64,000 nucleotides of DNA from Fistularia commersonii (GCA_037954325.1 JBBMNZ010000001.1:24705758-24769757); one strand, 5' to 3'. Counted from the stretch's first letter, positions 10,937 through 23,789 are shown. Numbers and translations: made by a program. Notes: generated by a model from the letters alone, not told the origin.

Positions 10937-10939
<3 letters not shown>
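10489..10939. other. nceh1 5' flank / probable promoter region
   Basis: This is immediately upstream of the chosen start. It has no strong CpG island or clear TATA box; a minus-strand TTTATTTTGAAG lies about 130 bases upstream of the ATG. The transcription start cannot be placed from sequence alone. Confidence 0.3.
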
Positions 10940-10994
<55 letters not shown>

Positions 10995-11034
10995 GCACAC
11001 ACACACACACACACATACACACACTGGGCTCTCA
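10940..11034. repeat. (CA)n microsatellite, interrupted
   Basis: About 47 CA units with a few GC and TA interruptions, roughly 450 bases upstream of the nceh1 start codon. Confidence 0.95.
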
Positions 11035-11884
11035 GGTGTTGAACAAGGCACACTTTTATATTTTAGAGAACAAAGAAAACGTTTAAAATTGACGGTGTTT
11101 TTTTTTTGTTGTAGTTTTGTATATATATTTTATCGAGAGTTTGTTGATACACCAATTAGAAAAATAGATAAATAGATAGACAAATAGCATCGACATTGTA
11201 TTTATGCTACCCGCATGTTTCACATGAGTCCAGTTAACATTATTATTGTTATTGTTGTCATTGTTTTTCTTTTTGTTGAGAGATGACATTTGCTGGTGAC
11301 ATTTATGATTTTTTTTTTTTTGAAAGCAAAGAAATATTTTTTGGAACTCCCAGTTTCCCAATGAAAACCGAAACTCAATGGAAGGCGTAGCATTGAGCAA
11401 TAAATGAATTACTCAATTTCACAAAGAGACAAACAACCATTCAATCTCCTACAACCGCTGACTCACTCGTTCACACGTTTGGCAATGAAACCACTGCATG
11501 TTTTCGGAATCAAACCAGGAAGAAGGTTCCTGGTGTACACTGTCAACTCCGTACGGCCATATGAATTTATTATGTCATTGTTTCTCAATGTTTTTCACTG
11601 CACTCACATTTGGTGAGTTTTGACATCGCCAAAAACCCAACCAGCCATTATGGATGGATGAACTTTACTTGCAACATCATTGCAGGATTTTTTCAACATT
11701 TCTATGTCGCCACAATATTGTAAGTCTGAGCGCTGATTCCACTCAGTGTGAGCAACAGCTACTGCCAAGACTGAATAGTAGAGGGAAGATCTTTTATTGT
11801 TTTGCCATTTTTTTAAATTTTTTTTTTAGTTTTTTAGACACATTTTAGATGCTGTAATACATGTGCTTTTACAACGGACCTGAG
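11035..11884. other. non-coding stretch
   Basis: No gene supported. A decayed GAAT-repeat-like piece (ACTGCATGTTTTCGGAATC, GAAGGTTCCTGG) may lie near 11,440-11,560. Confidence 0.35.
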
Positions 11885-12217
11885 GATTTTCCGGCCAGCG
11901 GGCCACGTTCGGCCCTTGTTGCTTTTTTATCCGACCCGCCACACAATTTTCTTTGAATATCTTAACAAATATTTTCAATCAGTATTGAATTTAGAAACTT
12001 ATTTTTTCCTTTTTTTTTTATTTTGTATGGATGATTCCATTCAAAATAATGTCGGTATATTTATAGGATCATTAATGATTTTAAAATTGAAATAAAATAC
12101 CCCAAAAAATTGAAATATTAAAATTGCATTTTTTCTTTTTGTTCAATTTACATGAAATCTACACATAAAAATTAAATATGAAATGTGGCCCGACAGCCAA
12201 AATAATTGCCCACCCCT
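11885..12217. mobile_element. hAT-type MITE, relative of 7,328-7,648
   Basis: This shares TTTTCTTTGAATAT, TTTTCAATCAGTATTGAATTTAG, AAATGTGGCCCG and CAGCCAAAATAATTGCC with the nceh1 intron 2 copy, in the same orientation, and ends CCCACCCCT. The left terminus is eroded, so no target duplication can be assigned. Confidence 0.6.
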
Positions 12218-13164
12218 CTCTTACAGTGAAGTAACTTTGGATCTGTAACTGTGTCAATCCAGAAGAGGGCACTCTTGCTCATCTGATTAACTTTGTTATT
12301 GCATTTGCATCTTCCTTTGTTAAAATGCACAGGCAGAAATGTTCAACAGCACTGTTACATATTTCATCCACAAAGGGAATTCTTTATGGCAGTCACTTAG
12401 TTAACTTCTAAATGCTTCATGATGAAATTGATGCAACACAACCTGGCAGTGTGTTCCTGCCCGGTTCCTAAAGCGATCGCCATAGAGAAACTCATTTGAG
12501 GACCGAAGGAGTTGACAGTAAACACCGTCACCCTTTTGCTTTCCAGGCTATTTTTGGGCCTGTGTCTTCCCACACTTTAACTTTTAAAAGGCTACTATAT
12601 GTCCGCGGCGGTTTTCCCGTGAGAATATAAACATCCATCGGATCTGACCCCTGAAGAAAAAAAAAATGACCGTTTTTTCCAAAACACAGCCATGAACTCA
12701 CCAGACCGTGTGAGATAATCTTTTTTGGATCGGCTTTGTATCCGCTCCCGGTTGCAGTCGGTCGAACAAAAAATTGAGAAGCGTCTTGAAAAGAAAGGAA
12801 AGTCACACACAAACTCCAGATGGATGACTTTTATTTCATGTGGTGTTTTTGATCACTTAGACATTTTCCCTCAGCGTTTTTGTCCCGTAATCCTCATCGG
12901 ATCTTAAGCCCGAATGTCAGACCTCTGACACTCCTTAACAGCTCGGAAACATACTCGGATTTTCTCACCTTAATACTTTGTGACCTTTTTGGCTCTTGAG
13001 AGGATTTGTCTCAAATTGGATTGTCGCCAGAGAAAATGTTACGTTAATTCTACAAACTACAGTTGGGGAATGTTGTCACCACCAGGTTTCATGCAATGTG
13101 TATTAAAAAAAAAAAAAAGAAGGATATACATATTGATAATAATTATGGGCATAATTATGGTTCG
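12218..13164. other. non-coding stretch
   Basis: A 94-codon minus-strand open frame (12,528-12,812) has no recognisable domain and no convincing splice context. I do not call it a gene. Confidence 0.35.
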
Positions 13165-13355
13165 TCAGAGACCCGAAGAAAGCGAATCATGTGAATGAGA
13201 CGGTGAGCGGTCGTATGTTTTCATATGACGTAATGAGAGGGTGAATAGTTGTACATCTCGATATTTGGCCCTGTGATCGACCGGCAACCGTTAGGTGTCA
13301 GCTCACCTGCCACTGCAGGAAAAACAGCGTTGATGATACATAAATGAATGAATAA
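13165..13355 (+). repeat. interspersed repeat with (GAAT)n tail, 3' half
   Basis: Shared phrases include GAGAGGGTGAATAGTTGTACATCTC, GGCCCTGTGATCGACCGGC and ATAAATGAATGAATAAG. Plus orientation. Confidence 0.6.
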
Positions 13356-14541
13356 GACATTTTAAAGGGATGAAAGACAGTAGATTTAAATTTCAGGTAC
13401 TACTTACAGATTAAAAAAAGATTTCTTATTGCAGAAAGTACGGTAGTTCCATCAGAGAGTTTAGCATCACATCAGGAAGGTTCCTGCTTGGAACCCGGTG
13501 GCTGATCGGATTCTTTCTTTCTGTTCTCCAGGTGCGGCTCTCGGAAAATGTTTCACCGATTTTCAAAAGATCATTGATCGCAGCTTCATCAATATATATT
13601 TTGATAGAACATTACATGAGTAAATTCGGTTTGAGCGTATTTCAACATGCCTGGCCAGGGATTGACTGAAAGCCACACAACGGGAGCCGGCGTGTTTTTG
13701 TTACATCATGCCGATACCACAAAGACGTAATCCTGTCTCAGTTTTGAGTTTTGCATCATTTCCCCGCCTCTCAGATTCACACCGAATAATTACTGTTTAT
13801 GGACTTGGCAGGAAATCCATCAAGTTTGGTTCTTTTAAAATATTTGTTATCATTTCCTTGGATTTCATAGTTTTTACTCCAAAGGAAAAACAAGATATGA
13901 TTTCAAAGGCATAAAAAAAAGAAAAAATCAGTCTGTAATTCTGAATTGTAATTAACATTTCCACATGAACATTTCTGACCAGCGTGCAGAGAAGGTCGGA
14001 GTTGAGGGCAGCGGCCGTCACAGAGGTTCACAAACTTCTAGACTGCCAAAATAAAGGCGCCGGAGACGAGCAACCCTGTTATTGCCGGAGGCGGCTGAAG
14101 TACCCCAAATTACATGCAAATTCACGACCCAGACTGCTGTTTAATTATTATTATTATTATCTTTCGTGACGATTATGGTTAAACAGCCTCATAATGTTTT
14201 AATCCTATTTGATTTCAGGACATAATTCGCTGACCCTAGTTTTAAGACCAGTGGGTAGTTTAGAACATACACATATTCCATTTCAAATTAAATCATTCGG
14301 CACGTCTCATTCAAAAATACCGCCAAACCAATGAACTAATCATAAAAAAAAAAAACAAACAAACAAACAAAAAAAAACATCAAAGAACGGGAAGAACTTT
14401 TGCAAAAAGCACATATTGAAAATGTAACAGTTTAGAAACCGATGATTAGAATTGAAAACCAAGCTTGTAAAGTCACTCTAAATGGAAATGCAGATAGAAA
14501 TGGACAAGAACTTTCACCGTCATTTTCAATTACAAAGACAA
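13356..14541. other. non-coding stretch
   Basis: No gene, RNA or repeat recognised apart from A-rich and (CAAA)n runs near 14,345-14,380. Confidence 0.35.
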
Positions 14542-14706
14542 GGCGGCGCACAGCAGGAGGGTCCCTGGCTCAAATTCTGACAGGGGCCTCTTTGTGTGCA
14601 TGTTCTCCCCCGTGTTTGCGCACGTTTTCCTCCCAAAGCGGGTTCATTGGAGAACCTAAATTGACATTTATGTCTCTATATCACGTGTGAATGACAGAGC
14701 AAATGG
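14542..14706 (+). repeat. interspersed repeat, head half
   Basis: CACAGCAGGAGGGTCCCTGG, GGCCTCTTTGTGTG, CATGTTCTCCCCCGTGT and GGTTCATTGGAGAACCTAAATTG match the head part of the copies at 43,141 and 45,405. The tail is missing. Confidence 0.6.
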
Positions 14707-14886
14707 CCTTTCGACTCCCGACACACCAGGGCTCTTACAGTGCAATTATATAGAAATGAATATATAATTTCAAATTTTGTATTTGGTCGAACACAAAGAG
14801 CCTTGGTCTTTATTCTTGTACGAAAATAGCAAAATCGGTCTGGCGTGCGCGTGCATCGTGTGTGCACGCCGACCGCTGCGAGCTGC

Positions 14887-14905
14887 GGGGGGGGGGGGGG
14901 GGGGG
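14887..14905 (+). repeat. poly-G run, 19 bases
   Basis: An uninterrupted G19 in a CpG-bearing context. It is capable of G-quadruplex formation. Confidence 0.95.
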
Positions 14906-17879
14906 TTGCTTTTCCACCGTTAAAACACGCAACCAATACGCGTCAATCTCACCGCAGCTGCTGCTCTTTATCACGCATCGAGCGCCAAACTCATCCTGAA
15001 ATCCTAAATCCGAATGAGGTCGGTAGTTTTCACGCAAAGTCAGATGCCTTGAAATCCATGCCAGACGGGAGCGTCAGCAAAATGCTTAAATTGTAAATGT
15101 CAATGTGATATGTGTGTGAGTGTGTGTGTGGTGTAGTGCATTAAAATTCCCTCTTCCTGCCCCCTGTCTATCCCCTCTCCTCCTCCCCTGCGTGCGGGTC
15201 TGGCGTCTCCCTCCTGCGTCTGGTATGGAGGGCAGATAGAGGGCCTCTCTCGTGTCGCTGACTGGAATTACACTCATGGTCATTTAACATGACTAAACGC
15301 ATGACGCAGAAATGAAGGTTTTAGATTTCATGCTGCCCCGTTTCGTTGTTCGGCCTCGTTCCGCTCGCGGCCCTCTCATGTTTTGCGCTCCCTCGTCGAG
15401 CCTCTTCGGAGACGAACGTTATGTCCGTCATCTTCACCTCGAATCGCCGGAGCCGCATCTGAAAGTTTTAAGAGCCCGCACTTGAAACGTAAGGAGTCAC
15501 ACTTTGCCAGATAGAGACGGGTTACTCCCGACAACCTGTTGCATTCCCAAAAGGGAACCGAGCGAATCCAATTTACTGCTGACTTATTTTTGGTGCATTT
15601 TTGATCCGTGAAGTAGAGCGGCTCATTTTTGTCGTCGCTCCCTTTCGAATTTCACTATTAGTTTTATGGGAGATAACAAGATACTTATCTTCACGTGGCT
15701 TGTGTGCATGAAAAGTCTGGAATGTGTGTTACGGGGTTTTAAGTGCGGGCGCCCGATTGACTTTTCCTCCTGAGAAATACAAATACATGCAATCGCATCC
15801 GTTTTTAAGGGCGCCGCTTCGTCTCGGCGCATCACAGAACCGCGCGGAAAACTGTTAAGGGGAACGAAAACGTTGCTCGATTTCGTTTCGGACTTTGAGC
15901 AGAATCAAATGACACGGGGAAAGAAATGGGATGTCACGATAACATCTCAGCACAGGGTTTAATGTTGTTTATCACTTCGCTGGCGTTTCACCGAAAGACG
16001 TCTTCCACAGCGATCACTAACCCGATCTTTATGTATATCTAAATTTAATAATAGGGAAAATGTGCTTTTTGGTGATTTTCTCATAACTCGCCTTCTAATT
16101 TTCTGCTGATCATGAGATGGCACCTCAACCGATCGTCCTCGATTCCTTGATTTATAGCTTGGGATATTTGCATGTCTACAAGTGTATCGTTGTGTATTTG
16201 CTCAAGGGAATAAAATATAAAAATAATATGAAATGACAGAAACGTTCAGAACAAAAACCCAGTGCAATTTTTGACATTTGTTCGAGTATTTCTTTAGCGG
16301 TATATTTGCTAGGCTTTATTTCACGTGCAGGATTTTGAACACACTGTCATGATTTTACAATGTAACCGTTGCACTCTGGAGAATCATCGCTTGCTTTCCG
16401 GAGCCTTTCCTGCTCGGCTTGTTCTGCAGGTGAAAGTGAAGAAACCCGTAAAAAGTCAGACGTGAATCATTTTTTACCGTCGATCTGACGGCGTCTGATT
16501 TCAAATCCGACCGCAGCCGCACGACTCGCAGCCCCACCCTGGAATATTTGGAAAACTAGGCTCTGCTTGGGAATCGGAAGGGTCGCAGCGGAGGCTACTT
16601 AACATCGGCAGCGCCACTGATGCATTAGTCTCTTCGCCGCCTGAAAGATGTGGAACAAACTGATTTGCTTTGGAAGGCTGTAAAACATTTTTCACGCCAC
16701 TCATCACCGCCATCCCCAAATAAGACTCTTCTGTCATTCTGCTGGGATCCTGGACTTAAGAGGGCCATAAAATAGATAAATGAATAAATTTACATCTATT
16801 AATTGAGTTTTTGGTGTCAGGGGAATGTGAGTACACCCAGTGGATTTCAGGTATCTGATGTCCTGAAAACAGGACTTGGGGAAATGTATGTTTGAAAGAG
16901 AGAAATATGAAACTACCGGAAGAAAGTGAATGAGATTCGAGGCCAATAAGACTCAAGATCCTGTTTGATTTATTGACCTGACGATTTTATTGGCTTTATT
17001 GGCAAGCATATCAGGACTGACATATATATTTGCCGTATTAAAACTTTCCAAATCAGTAACACACATGTCAAATATGTGACCAGTTTGTTGCACGATGACT
17101 CCCACAAGGCCGCTGGCTGGACGTTGTTGAGATGTTCATGGCAGCTGATATTTATTCGGGCTATTTTTGGGGGAGGCCCTTTTTGCAAAGTAATGTAAAA
17201 TCCAATGTATTCCAAACGTCCCAAAACAGCCCACATGTCTACAGCCATCCATATTCATAAAAATATGGTCAATCCGAAGCTGGTTTTCATATAAACCTGA
17301 TTTTTATGTCCAGGTCAAATGTAACATTTGCCTGAAGTCTGATTCAGCTTGATGATGTCATTATACACTTCTTTGGTATTGTCTTGACTTTGAAAAAAAC
17401 ATGAAATGCTCCACAAATATCCAAAATCAATAAAACACCAATTGAACAGCTTCTAACGGCGATGTCAGTGACTTTATCGGCCCCGGGTGTCCAGTATCGG
17501 TCGGGCACTCAAAATGTGGAAAGAGTGTGAGCCTTGTGGCAGGCATAGGTACAGAGAGGTCAAAGGTCGTAGGTCATATCAGACCGGGATTGACGTGGAC
17601 AGACACATACCTTGGTCTCCAAGCCAGCTTTGCACAGGGGACATAGATGGCGCTAGTGTGAAACCAACCACGCCAATCAAATGGGAGCATCAACACACAA
17701 ACAGCCACAATAAGATGGTGCGAGCGCGCACAAGGCAGCAGTGCTGAACATAGCAGCTATAATTACACACACATTAACAAACATTCAGACCAACATGTGC
17801 ACACACATGACCTCCTACTTCCTCCCCGGCATACCCAGCCAACGCCCCCATCCCACTCCCATGAGGCTCTCTGAGGTCT
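14906..17879. other. non-coding stretch
   Basis: No recognisable gene. The 15,330-15,480 part is locally richer in CpG than its surroundings but has no clear promoter or exon. Confidence 0.35.
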
Positions 17880-19000
17880 AAATGGGATCCTGATGTTCTG
17901 TTAAGCCGACCCCCACCGCCACCGCCACCCCCCAACCACCCCACAAGCCCTTCTCGGCCAGAACCCGGGCCGTTAAATGCGGTTTTGCACTCCTCCCCTC
18001 ATCCTCAGCTGCCGCAGAGCGACGATGACAAGAGACAGCTGTTGCGGCGGCGCTGGGGTGCGAGCGATGCGGTAAGCGTCGACCGGAGGAGATTCGCAGA
18101 TAAATAAGCAGATTCTCAAACATATGGTGACGGGGGTCATCTGAAGAATGCGCATCCCCGCGCGTGACACAAATACGAGTCATTTAGCCGGAAATTAAGT
18201 CTCAGTCTGTGGCCCGCGATGCCACTCGAGCAAATTTCTCACTCGTGCACCCGAAAGATTGAAGGATGAGAGCGTTCGTGATGAAGGTGCAGCGGTAGAG
18301 GACCTCCAGCTATGTTTACTGAAGAGAGGGTCTTGGTTTGGAGACGGGAGGCAAGTTTAGACAGCCGGTGTCATGTTAAACTCTTCCGTTTTTACTTACG
18401 TTACCCCTGTGGAGACGAGGCCCGCGCTCGCCCACACTCAGATGCACCGTCAGTCAGAGATTTTAGGGACTGAGACATGAACCCACATAGGTATTGAACA
18501 GGTGCTCGTGGGAAAATGTGCGATCGGATGACCTCCTTGTCCGTGGCCTTATACGCGATGCTGTATTTCCGGATTGCGTCGATTTTGGGCGCGAGTTCCG
18601 ATCCAGGTGGCTCATCCTCAAGGAGAGCAGGTTCATATGCATTGGAAACACGCTTGTGTGTGCGTGCCCGTGCGCATCGGTGTGTCTTAGGAGGCTTCAA
18701 ATGTTGGGTGTGCAAGGTGCCGAGTGACACTCCCTGTCCCATTTTGTCAGTGCGCGTCAGCACCTTCGGCGCTTTTCTTTTTTATCCTCTCAGTCGACTC
18801 GCTGCTGCTTGCTGCTGTGTTGGTCTGAGCTCCGCTGCTGACGAGGCCGCGCTGGGGTTTGGACGGCCGACAAGTCGCTTTTCTTTTTTGTGCGTCGAAA
18901 CTGCTGCTGGTCTCTACACGGTCCTCCAATTACGTCTTTGATAGCATAAAACTCCAAATGCTTATCAGCTTCAATGAGCAATTAGAATAATAGATTTCAA
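17880..19000. other. locally CpG-enriched stretch
   Basis: CpG is more frequent than in flanking DNA, especially at 17,950-18,120 and 18,400-18,650. A small exon-like segment, CATCCTCAG|CTGCCG..GATGCG|GTAAGC (about 18,008-18,071, plus), has acceptor- and donor-like ends, but I recognise no protein. It could be a 5' non-coding exon or chance. Confidence 0.25.
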
Positions 19001-19048
19001 TAATAGAAGTGATCAGTTTTACCTACTGTGCGTACAGGTTTTGACCTA

Positions 19049-19139
19049 AATAATGATAATGATAATACTAATAATAATTACGATTATGGCAATGACAATA
19101 GTAACAATAGTAATAATGATAATAATGATAATGATAATT
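19049..19139. repeat. imperfect (AAT/GAT)n trinucleotide repeat
   Basis: ATAATGATAATGATAAT-type units with interruptions. Confidence 0.8.
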
Positions 19140-19676
19140 TTTCTCTCAATTTTTCAGCACCTTTCTAAACACTGGAAGACACCGACCAATAAACTAGACA
19201 ACAAAAAACAGCAGAAAACAGTATACAGTATAAAAGGAGACATGGAGTGGATGATTTGAAAAAAGTGAGACGATCACTGGATTTGATTATATTACTGATA
19301 CGTTAGATTACATTTCTACCGAATCCAATGGATTTCTTCCTTGCAGATTTTCCTGCTTTTTTTCACGCTATTCTCAACCACCATTTGGTCATTTATTCAA
19401 TGGGATTTTTGGAAAACCTTTAACGCAAATGGCTTGTGAACAGGCGGTGGTTTGAGCGAGACCAAAATTATGCTTTTTGCTTTTTGAAGCGAACGGTGAG
19501 TGAAAGAATGACTGAGTGAAGTTAAAATCAACCATCAGTTTACTGTTTTTAAAGGATGGATAATGTAACATCTAACCACATATTCAGGCGCTGCTGTTCC
19601 CAGGCAGGGAGACCAAATTAGACGCGGGGTGAGATCTATTGTACTTCTTGTTGACAGACCAGGGGACAGACAGTAA

Positions 19677-19677
<1 letters not shown>

Positions 19678-19735
<58 letters not shown>
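19678..19735. repeat. (CA)n microsatellite, ~29 units
   Basis: A pure ACACAC run. Confidence 0.95.
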
Positions 19736-19737
<2 letters not shown>

Positions 19738-20569
19738 TTCCTGTCATGTGCTGTGTTCCTTGTGATCGCTGATGTTGTTACAGGAGACACATTCCAGCTG
19801 GATTTAAAAGGGGAATCTTAGGTGTAAGTTTATGTGCTTTTGCAAAGACCGTAAGTCTCTAAATCACATCCATCACACACTGTCCATCAGCAAGTCTCAC
19901 GCGCGCTCATCGGGATGGTAACTTCACACCAGCAGTGTTGCAACCACAGGCCGCCTCTTCTTTTAGCTGCCCTCCCTGGGTCATCTGCTAAATCTGCAGT
20001 TTCAAGTCTGCCATCAAACGGCGGCGCCGGTGCTCTCAACGGTTCTTATGTCATGGGCGGGTGGGGGGTCTTCGCCCAGACGGAGTGTCCGTGCAAGCAA
20101 AGTCAGACCGATTCCCCCGTTCTTTAGCCCAACGCCTCCGAAATGCAAAAGAGAAAACAGAGCGGCCCCCGCGGTCGGTGTCTGGGTTTTCGCACGCTCG
20201 TAATCTTATCGTCCACACAAAGTGCAGTCTTGACATCTTCGACTTCAGTAGTTCATTTGTTTGGAGCTCATTGCTGGATTTCATCATCAGCCCGTCGTTT
20301 TGTTTTTAAAAATTTGACTTCCATTCAACAGCTGTATGACATCTCACCGACGGCTTTCTACACATGATATCTGGACTGCGGTTTGTTCCGGACTGTTCCA
20401 AAAGGAATATCCTGTGGGATATGAGCTCATTGTGGGTCGTTGTGTAAAGTAACCAAAATGTAATGTATTCTTAATGTCTTTATTCAGTATGAGAATATTC
20501 ACAGGTATGTGTGGCATTGAGGGAAAGACGGTAGGCAGAGCCGGAGCGAGCAGAGATGAAGATGTTGCC
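19736..20569. other. non-coding stretch
   Basis: Nothing recognised. There is a slightly CpG-rich part at 20,020-20,190. Confidence 0.35.
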
Positions 20570-20870
20570 GTTTTCTTTAGGACTGGTGGATAGATAGGAT
20601 CGGGAATGACTCCATCATGTTCGATGATTTGGAGATAAAGTCAGACCGAGATGGTTTGGACGTGCACAGAGGAGGGATGGGGAAGGTTTTGGTGGAAGGA
20701 TGCTGAGTTAGAGCTTCTAGTCAGGAGACGTAGAGGAGATTTATGGATGGAGTGAAAGAGGACACGAAGTCAGTTGGTGTCAGCGGAGAGGGTTGGATGG
20801 AGGCAGATGATTCCACGAGGAAGCGAGCAGACCAGAGGAGAAGAAGAAGGAATCTGGCTCACTTACAAAT
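20570..20870 (+). mobile_element. RTE-type LINE reverse-transcriptase C-terminal relic
   Basis: A degenerate plus-strand copy of the end of an RTE-clade polyprotein. Pieces corresponding to RWFGHVQRR, GRMLR, RRRGR..WMD.VKEDM, VGVSEE and WRQMI can be followed across frameshifts and stops, and it ends in a GA-rich GAGGAGAAGAAGAAGG tail. It is dead. The same family as 43,605-44,180, in opposite orientation. Confidence 0.65.
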
Positions 20871-21919
20871 GTCAATCTAGGATTTTTTTATTAATATATT
20901 CGAATAATAATTCTCTGAATCCTATCTGTGCGCTTCCACTCAGTTGAAAACTATTCGACACTATAAATAACATTTTAATTGTGATGATTTTTTTGAGAAT
21001 CACAAATTGCCTGTTTCATACCATTTCTATACTTAATGATTTCATCTTTGTATTTTTGGCAGGTGGAAGGTTGATATTAATGAGAATTTCCACAAAATTA
21101 CCATGAAATACATACTGTCTCTATGACATACCCTACATACAATATACTTCTCCACAGTGCGATATAAAAATACACTGTCTCATGCTCTTGTACTAAACAT
21201 GACAGTTCTATATATAGAAAGCTGTGTAAAGATGATGCATAGAATAAGAACTCTTTGAAAAATAGACGAGACCGTGTCCCCGCCGGGCAGACGTCCGTTC
21301 CTTTCGGCACAGTGGGGGGGGGGGGGGGGGGGGGGAACCAAAAAAAGCACCGTGGGCGGCGCTCGAGTGAAGTTATCGAGTGGGTGGTAATTTCAGACAT
21401 TCACCTGCGGAGCGAAATTTCATTGTCTACTTTAAAAAACTCATACTGTGATTTGCAGCCAGTGCCATGCTAGACTACTTGGTCTCCATAGAAACACAGA
21501 TTTTGAGCACAAGAAGTCCAGCGCTTCACCGATTTAGCTGTGTACTAAAAGTGCCGCCGGCTGACGTGAGAATGCAATTATAGAGTTCATTGATTGTGGA
21601 AAGGTCCTTCATGAGAGAACGTGATAGCGAGAGCTGCAATTAAACCCTTCCGCGTCCCGTGACATCTATTTACAGATATTATTTATGGGATGGGAGAAAA
21701 CTGATTCCCTCCAATCTTGTGATTTTTATTTATTTTTTTAAGCATCATGAAATGATTTTCCTTGAAATTCCTGCAATGACATGATTAAAAGATGAAATTG
21801 TTTCATATTAGCCTCCGCTTATTAGACAAGGCGCCACATCACACTCATGGGCATTAAGGCTGAGGCTGATAGAAGGGTTGCATTTATCATCACAAACACA
21901 CTCATACACAAATTCAGTG

Positions 21920-21926
<7 letters not shown>
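20871..21926. other. non-coding stretch
   Basis: No gene. Contains the G22 run listed separately. Segment 21,540-21,700 looks like ordinary complex sequence with no repeat match within the window. Confidence 0.35.
21314..21335 (+). repeat. poly-G run, 22 bases
   Basis: An uninterrupted G22, the longest G homopolymer in the window. Confidence 0.95.

Positions 21927-21976
<50 letters not shown>
21927..21976. repeat. (AT)n microsatellite
   Basis: About 25 pure AT units. Confidence 0.95.
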
Positions 21977-21979
<3 letters not shown>

Positions 21980-22479
21980 TGTACTGTATTTTTATTTCTT
22001 ATTTCTGAGCATTCCAACCTTGGTAGAGAGATATGAATATTGCATCTTTCTTCTATGTATGGCCATTCTAATTGATGAGTGGCGTACGTGGTAGAGTATG
22101 TCATGTTATAGTGAAAATCAATGTATTTACTCAGAAGATCTTCTGTGTATTGTGAGTGTTTGATATATTTTTGGGCAGTGTTCTTGCTATCATTTTAATT
22201 CTTTGTTATTTACAGAAACCTCCCACCCACCTGGCCGCCCATCTGGAAAAAAAGACAGAAACTGAGAAAGCGAGACATGATTTCACATCTGCTTCCATGA
22301 AACGCATCCTGGCATCCAGGGGTGTCATGGCCGACACTTCAGATTGGGGATCTTGAATAAATATTCTATGTATTCATATCTGAAGTAGCATATATAGTGA
22401 GATGGATAGAAAATCACCATGACCAGACCCTTGGATGAGCGATATCAGTGCATGTGTGTGCCTCATAGCAACAAGCTAA

Positions 22480-22784
22480 CTGGTTCTGGTCCAACGGTTG
22501 GGCTTTCAATGTGGAGTTTGCATGTTCTCCCCATGTCTGCGTGGGTTTACTCTGGGTTCTTCGGTTTCCTCCCACAGTCCAAAAACACGCAGCGGATTCA
22601 TATGAAGACTAAATTGCATGACGAATGAGAGCTTGACTATATGACGGGTGAATGAGATTTGAATGGCTGTTTTTCACTATATGTGACCGTGCAAGCCATT
22701 GGCGACTGCTCCAAAACACCCGGAAAAGGCACCAGCCCAGCCTAAGTTCAGGATAAGCGGACTAGATAATGAATGAATGAATGT
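22480..22784 (+). repeat. interspersed repeat with (GAAT)n tail, near full length
   Basis: This contains, in order, GTGGAGTTTGCATGTTCTCC, GTCTGCGTGGGTTTACTC, TTTCCTCCCACAGTCCAAAAAC, the TATATGTGACC segment, GGATAAGCGGACTAGATAATG and a GAAT tail. One of the best copies of the family in the window. Confidence 0.7.
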
Positions 22785-22917
22785 GTGCATGGAATTATTG
22801 CCCATAACATTTACCCTCGGAGCAACAGGTAGGGCCCTATCATATCCTGTAGGGCCCACAAATAAAAAAAGTGTGTAAAGTCGAAACACACTGGCATAAA
22901 ATAACATGTATGAACTG

Positions 22918-23015
22918 ATCTATATCTATATCTATATCTATATCTATATCTATATCTATATCTATATCTATATCTATATCTATAGCTATATCTATATCTA
23001 TATCTATATCTATAT
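22918..23015. repeat. hexanucleotide (TATCTA)n satellite
   Basis: About 16 units of a 6-bp repeat with one variant unit (TATAGC). The long open frames over it are repeat artefacts. Confidence 0.95.
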
Positions 23016-23084
23016 TGTGAGAGAAGACAAAACAAAAGGTTTTGTGGTGGTAGCCATTGGAAAAAATATACATGAGGTTTTTTA

Positions 23085-23110
23085 TATGTATATATATACA
23101 TACACATACA

Positions 23111-23171
<61 letters not shown>

Positions 23172-23300
23172 GTATATATATATATACATATATATGTGTC
23201 TGTATATACATATATACACATGTGTAGATGTGTACACACACACACACAAACACACACATATATATATATATATGCATATATGGATATATGTGTGTGTGTC
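23085..23300. repeat. mixed (TA)n/(CA)n/(TATG)n low-complexity tract
   Basis: Alternating AT-, CA- and TATG-rich segments, with a pure CA run at 23,110-23,165. Confidence 0.9.
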
Positions 23301-23429
23301 TATACATACTTGTGTATGAAATCATGTTTGTTTGCATTTATGCATGTATGTATGTAGGTATGTGTATATATATAAATATATATAAATGTTTCCACACTTT
23401 GTCATACTTATAAATGCACGCACGTACAC

Positions 23430-23580
23430 GCACACGCACGGTGAAGCTCCCGCTCCCGGACGAACCGAGCAGTCAGCATGTCACTCCCGGAGCCCCCGCC
23501 CCGCCCCGCCGCGCTGTTCACGGGAACTCCCCCTAAGTTCCTCCGGTTCTCCTCTCTCTGCTCATTCTCTCCGTGAGCTG

Positions 23581-23618
<38 letters not shown>

Positions 23619-23789
23619 GCATGCACACGCATAGATACACGCGCTCACAAGCTGCACGTCACAGCAGACGGCGGTACTCCCGACTGCAGTTCCCCGGTAA
23701 CGGAAGAGCGGCTGTTTGACTCGCCGGTCTGCGGCGAGTTGCGTCGTGACAGAGTTGAGGAGCGGCGGGAGGCGCGGTGGAGAAACGAG
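23430..23789 (+). promoter_or_regulatory. candidate CpG-rich promoter and 5' non-coding exon
   Basis: A sharply GC- and CpG-rich block in an otherwise AT-rich region, with GC-box-like CCCCGCCCCGCC at about 23,496-23,507. It ends in a strong plus-strand donor, GAAACGAG|GTAGGAG, at 23,789/23,790. A CA repeat (23,582-23,613) interrupts it. No open frame resembles a protein start, so any exon here is probably 5' UTR. By recalled mammalian gene order a plus-strand large-intron neighbour such as NLGN1 is conceivable, but the sequence does not identify the gene. Confidence 0.4.
23582..23613. repeat. (CA)n microsatellite
   Basis: About 16 units inside the CpG-rich block. Confidence 0.95.

Noticed and set aside
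12528..12812. 94-codon minus-strand frame as a gene
   Set aside because: No domain, signal or splice context. Part of it is a second open frame in another phase, as expected by chance.
22840..23337. Long open frames rich in Tyr/Ile/Asp or Cys/Val around the 23-kb repeats
   Set aside because: They are frames through TATCTA, TA and CA arrays with no stop codons by composition. Overlapping frames are open on both strands.
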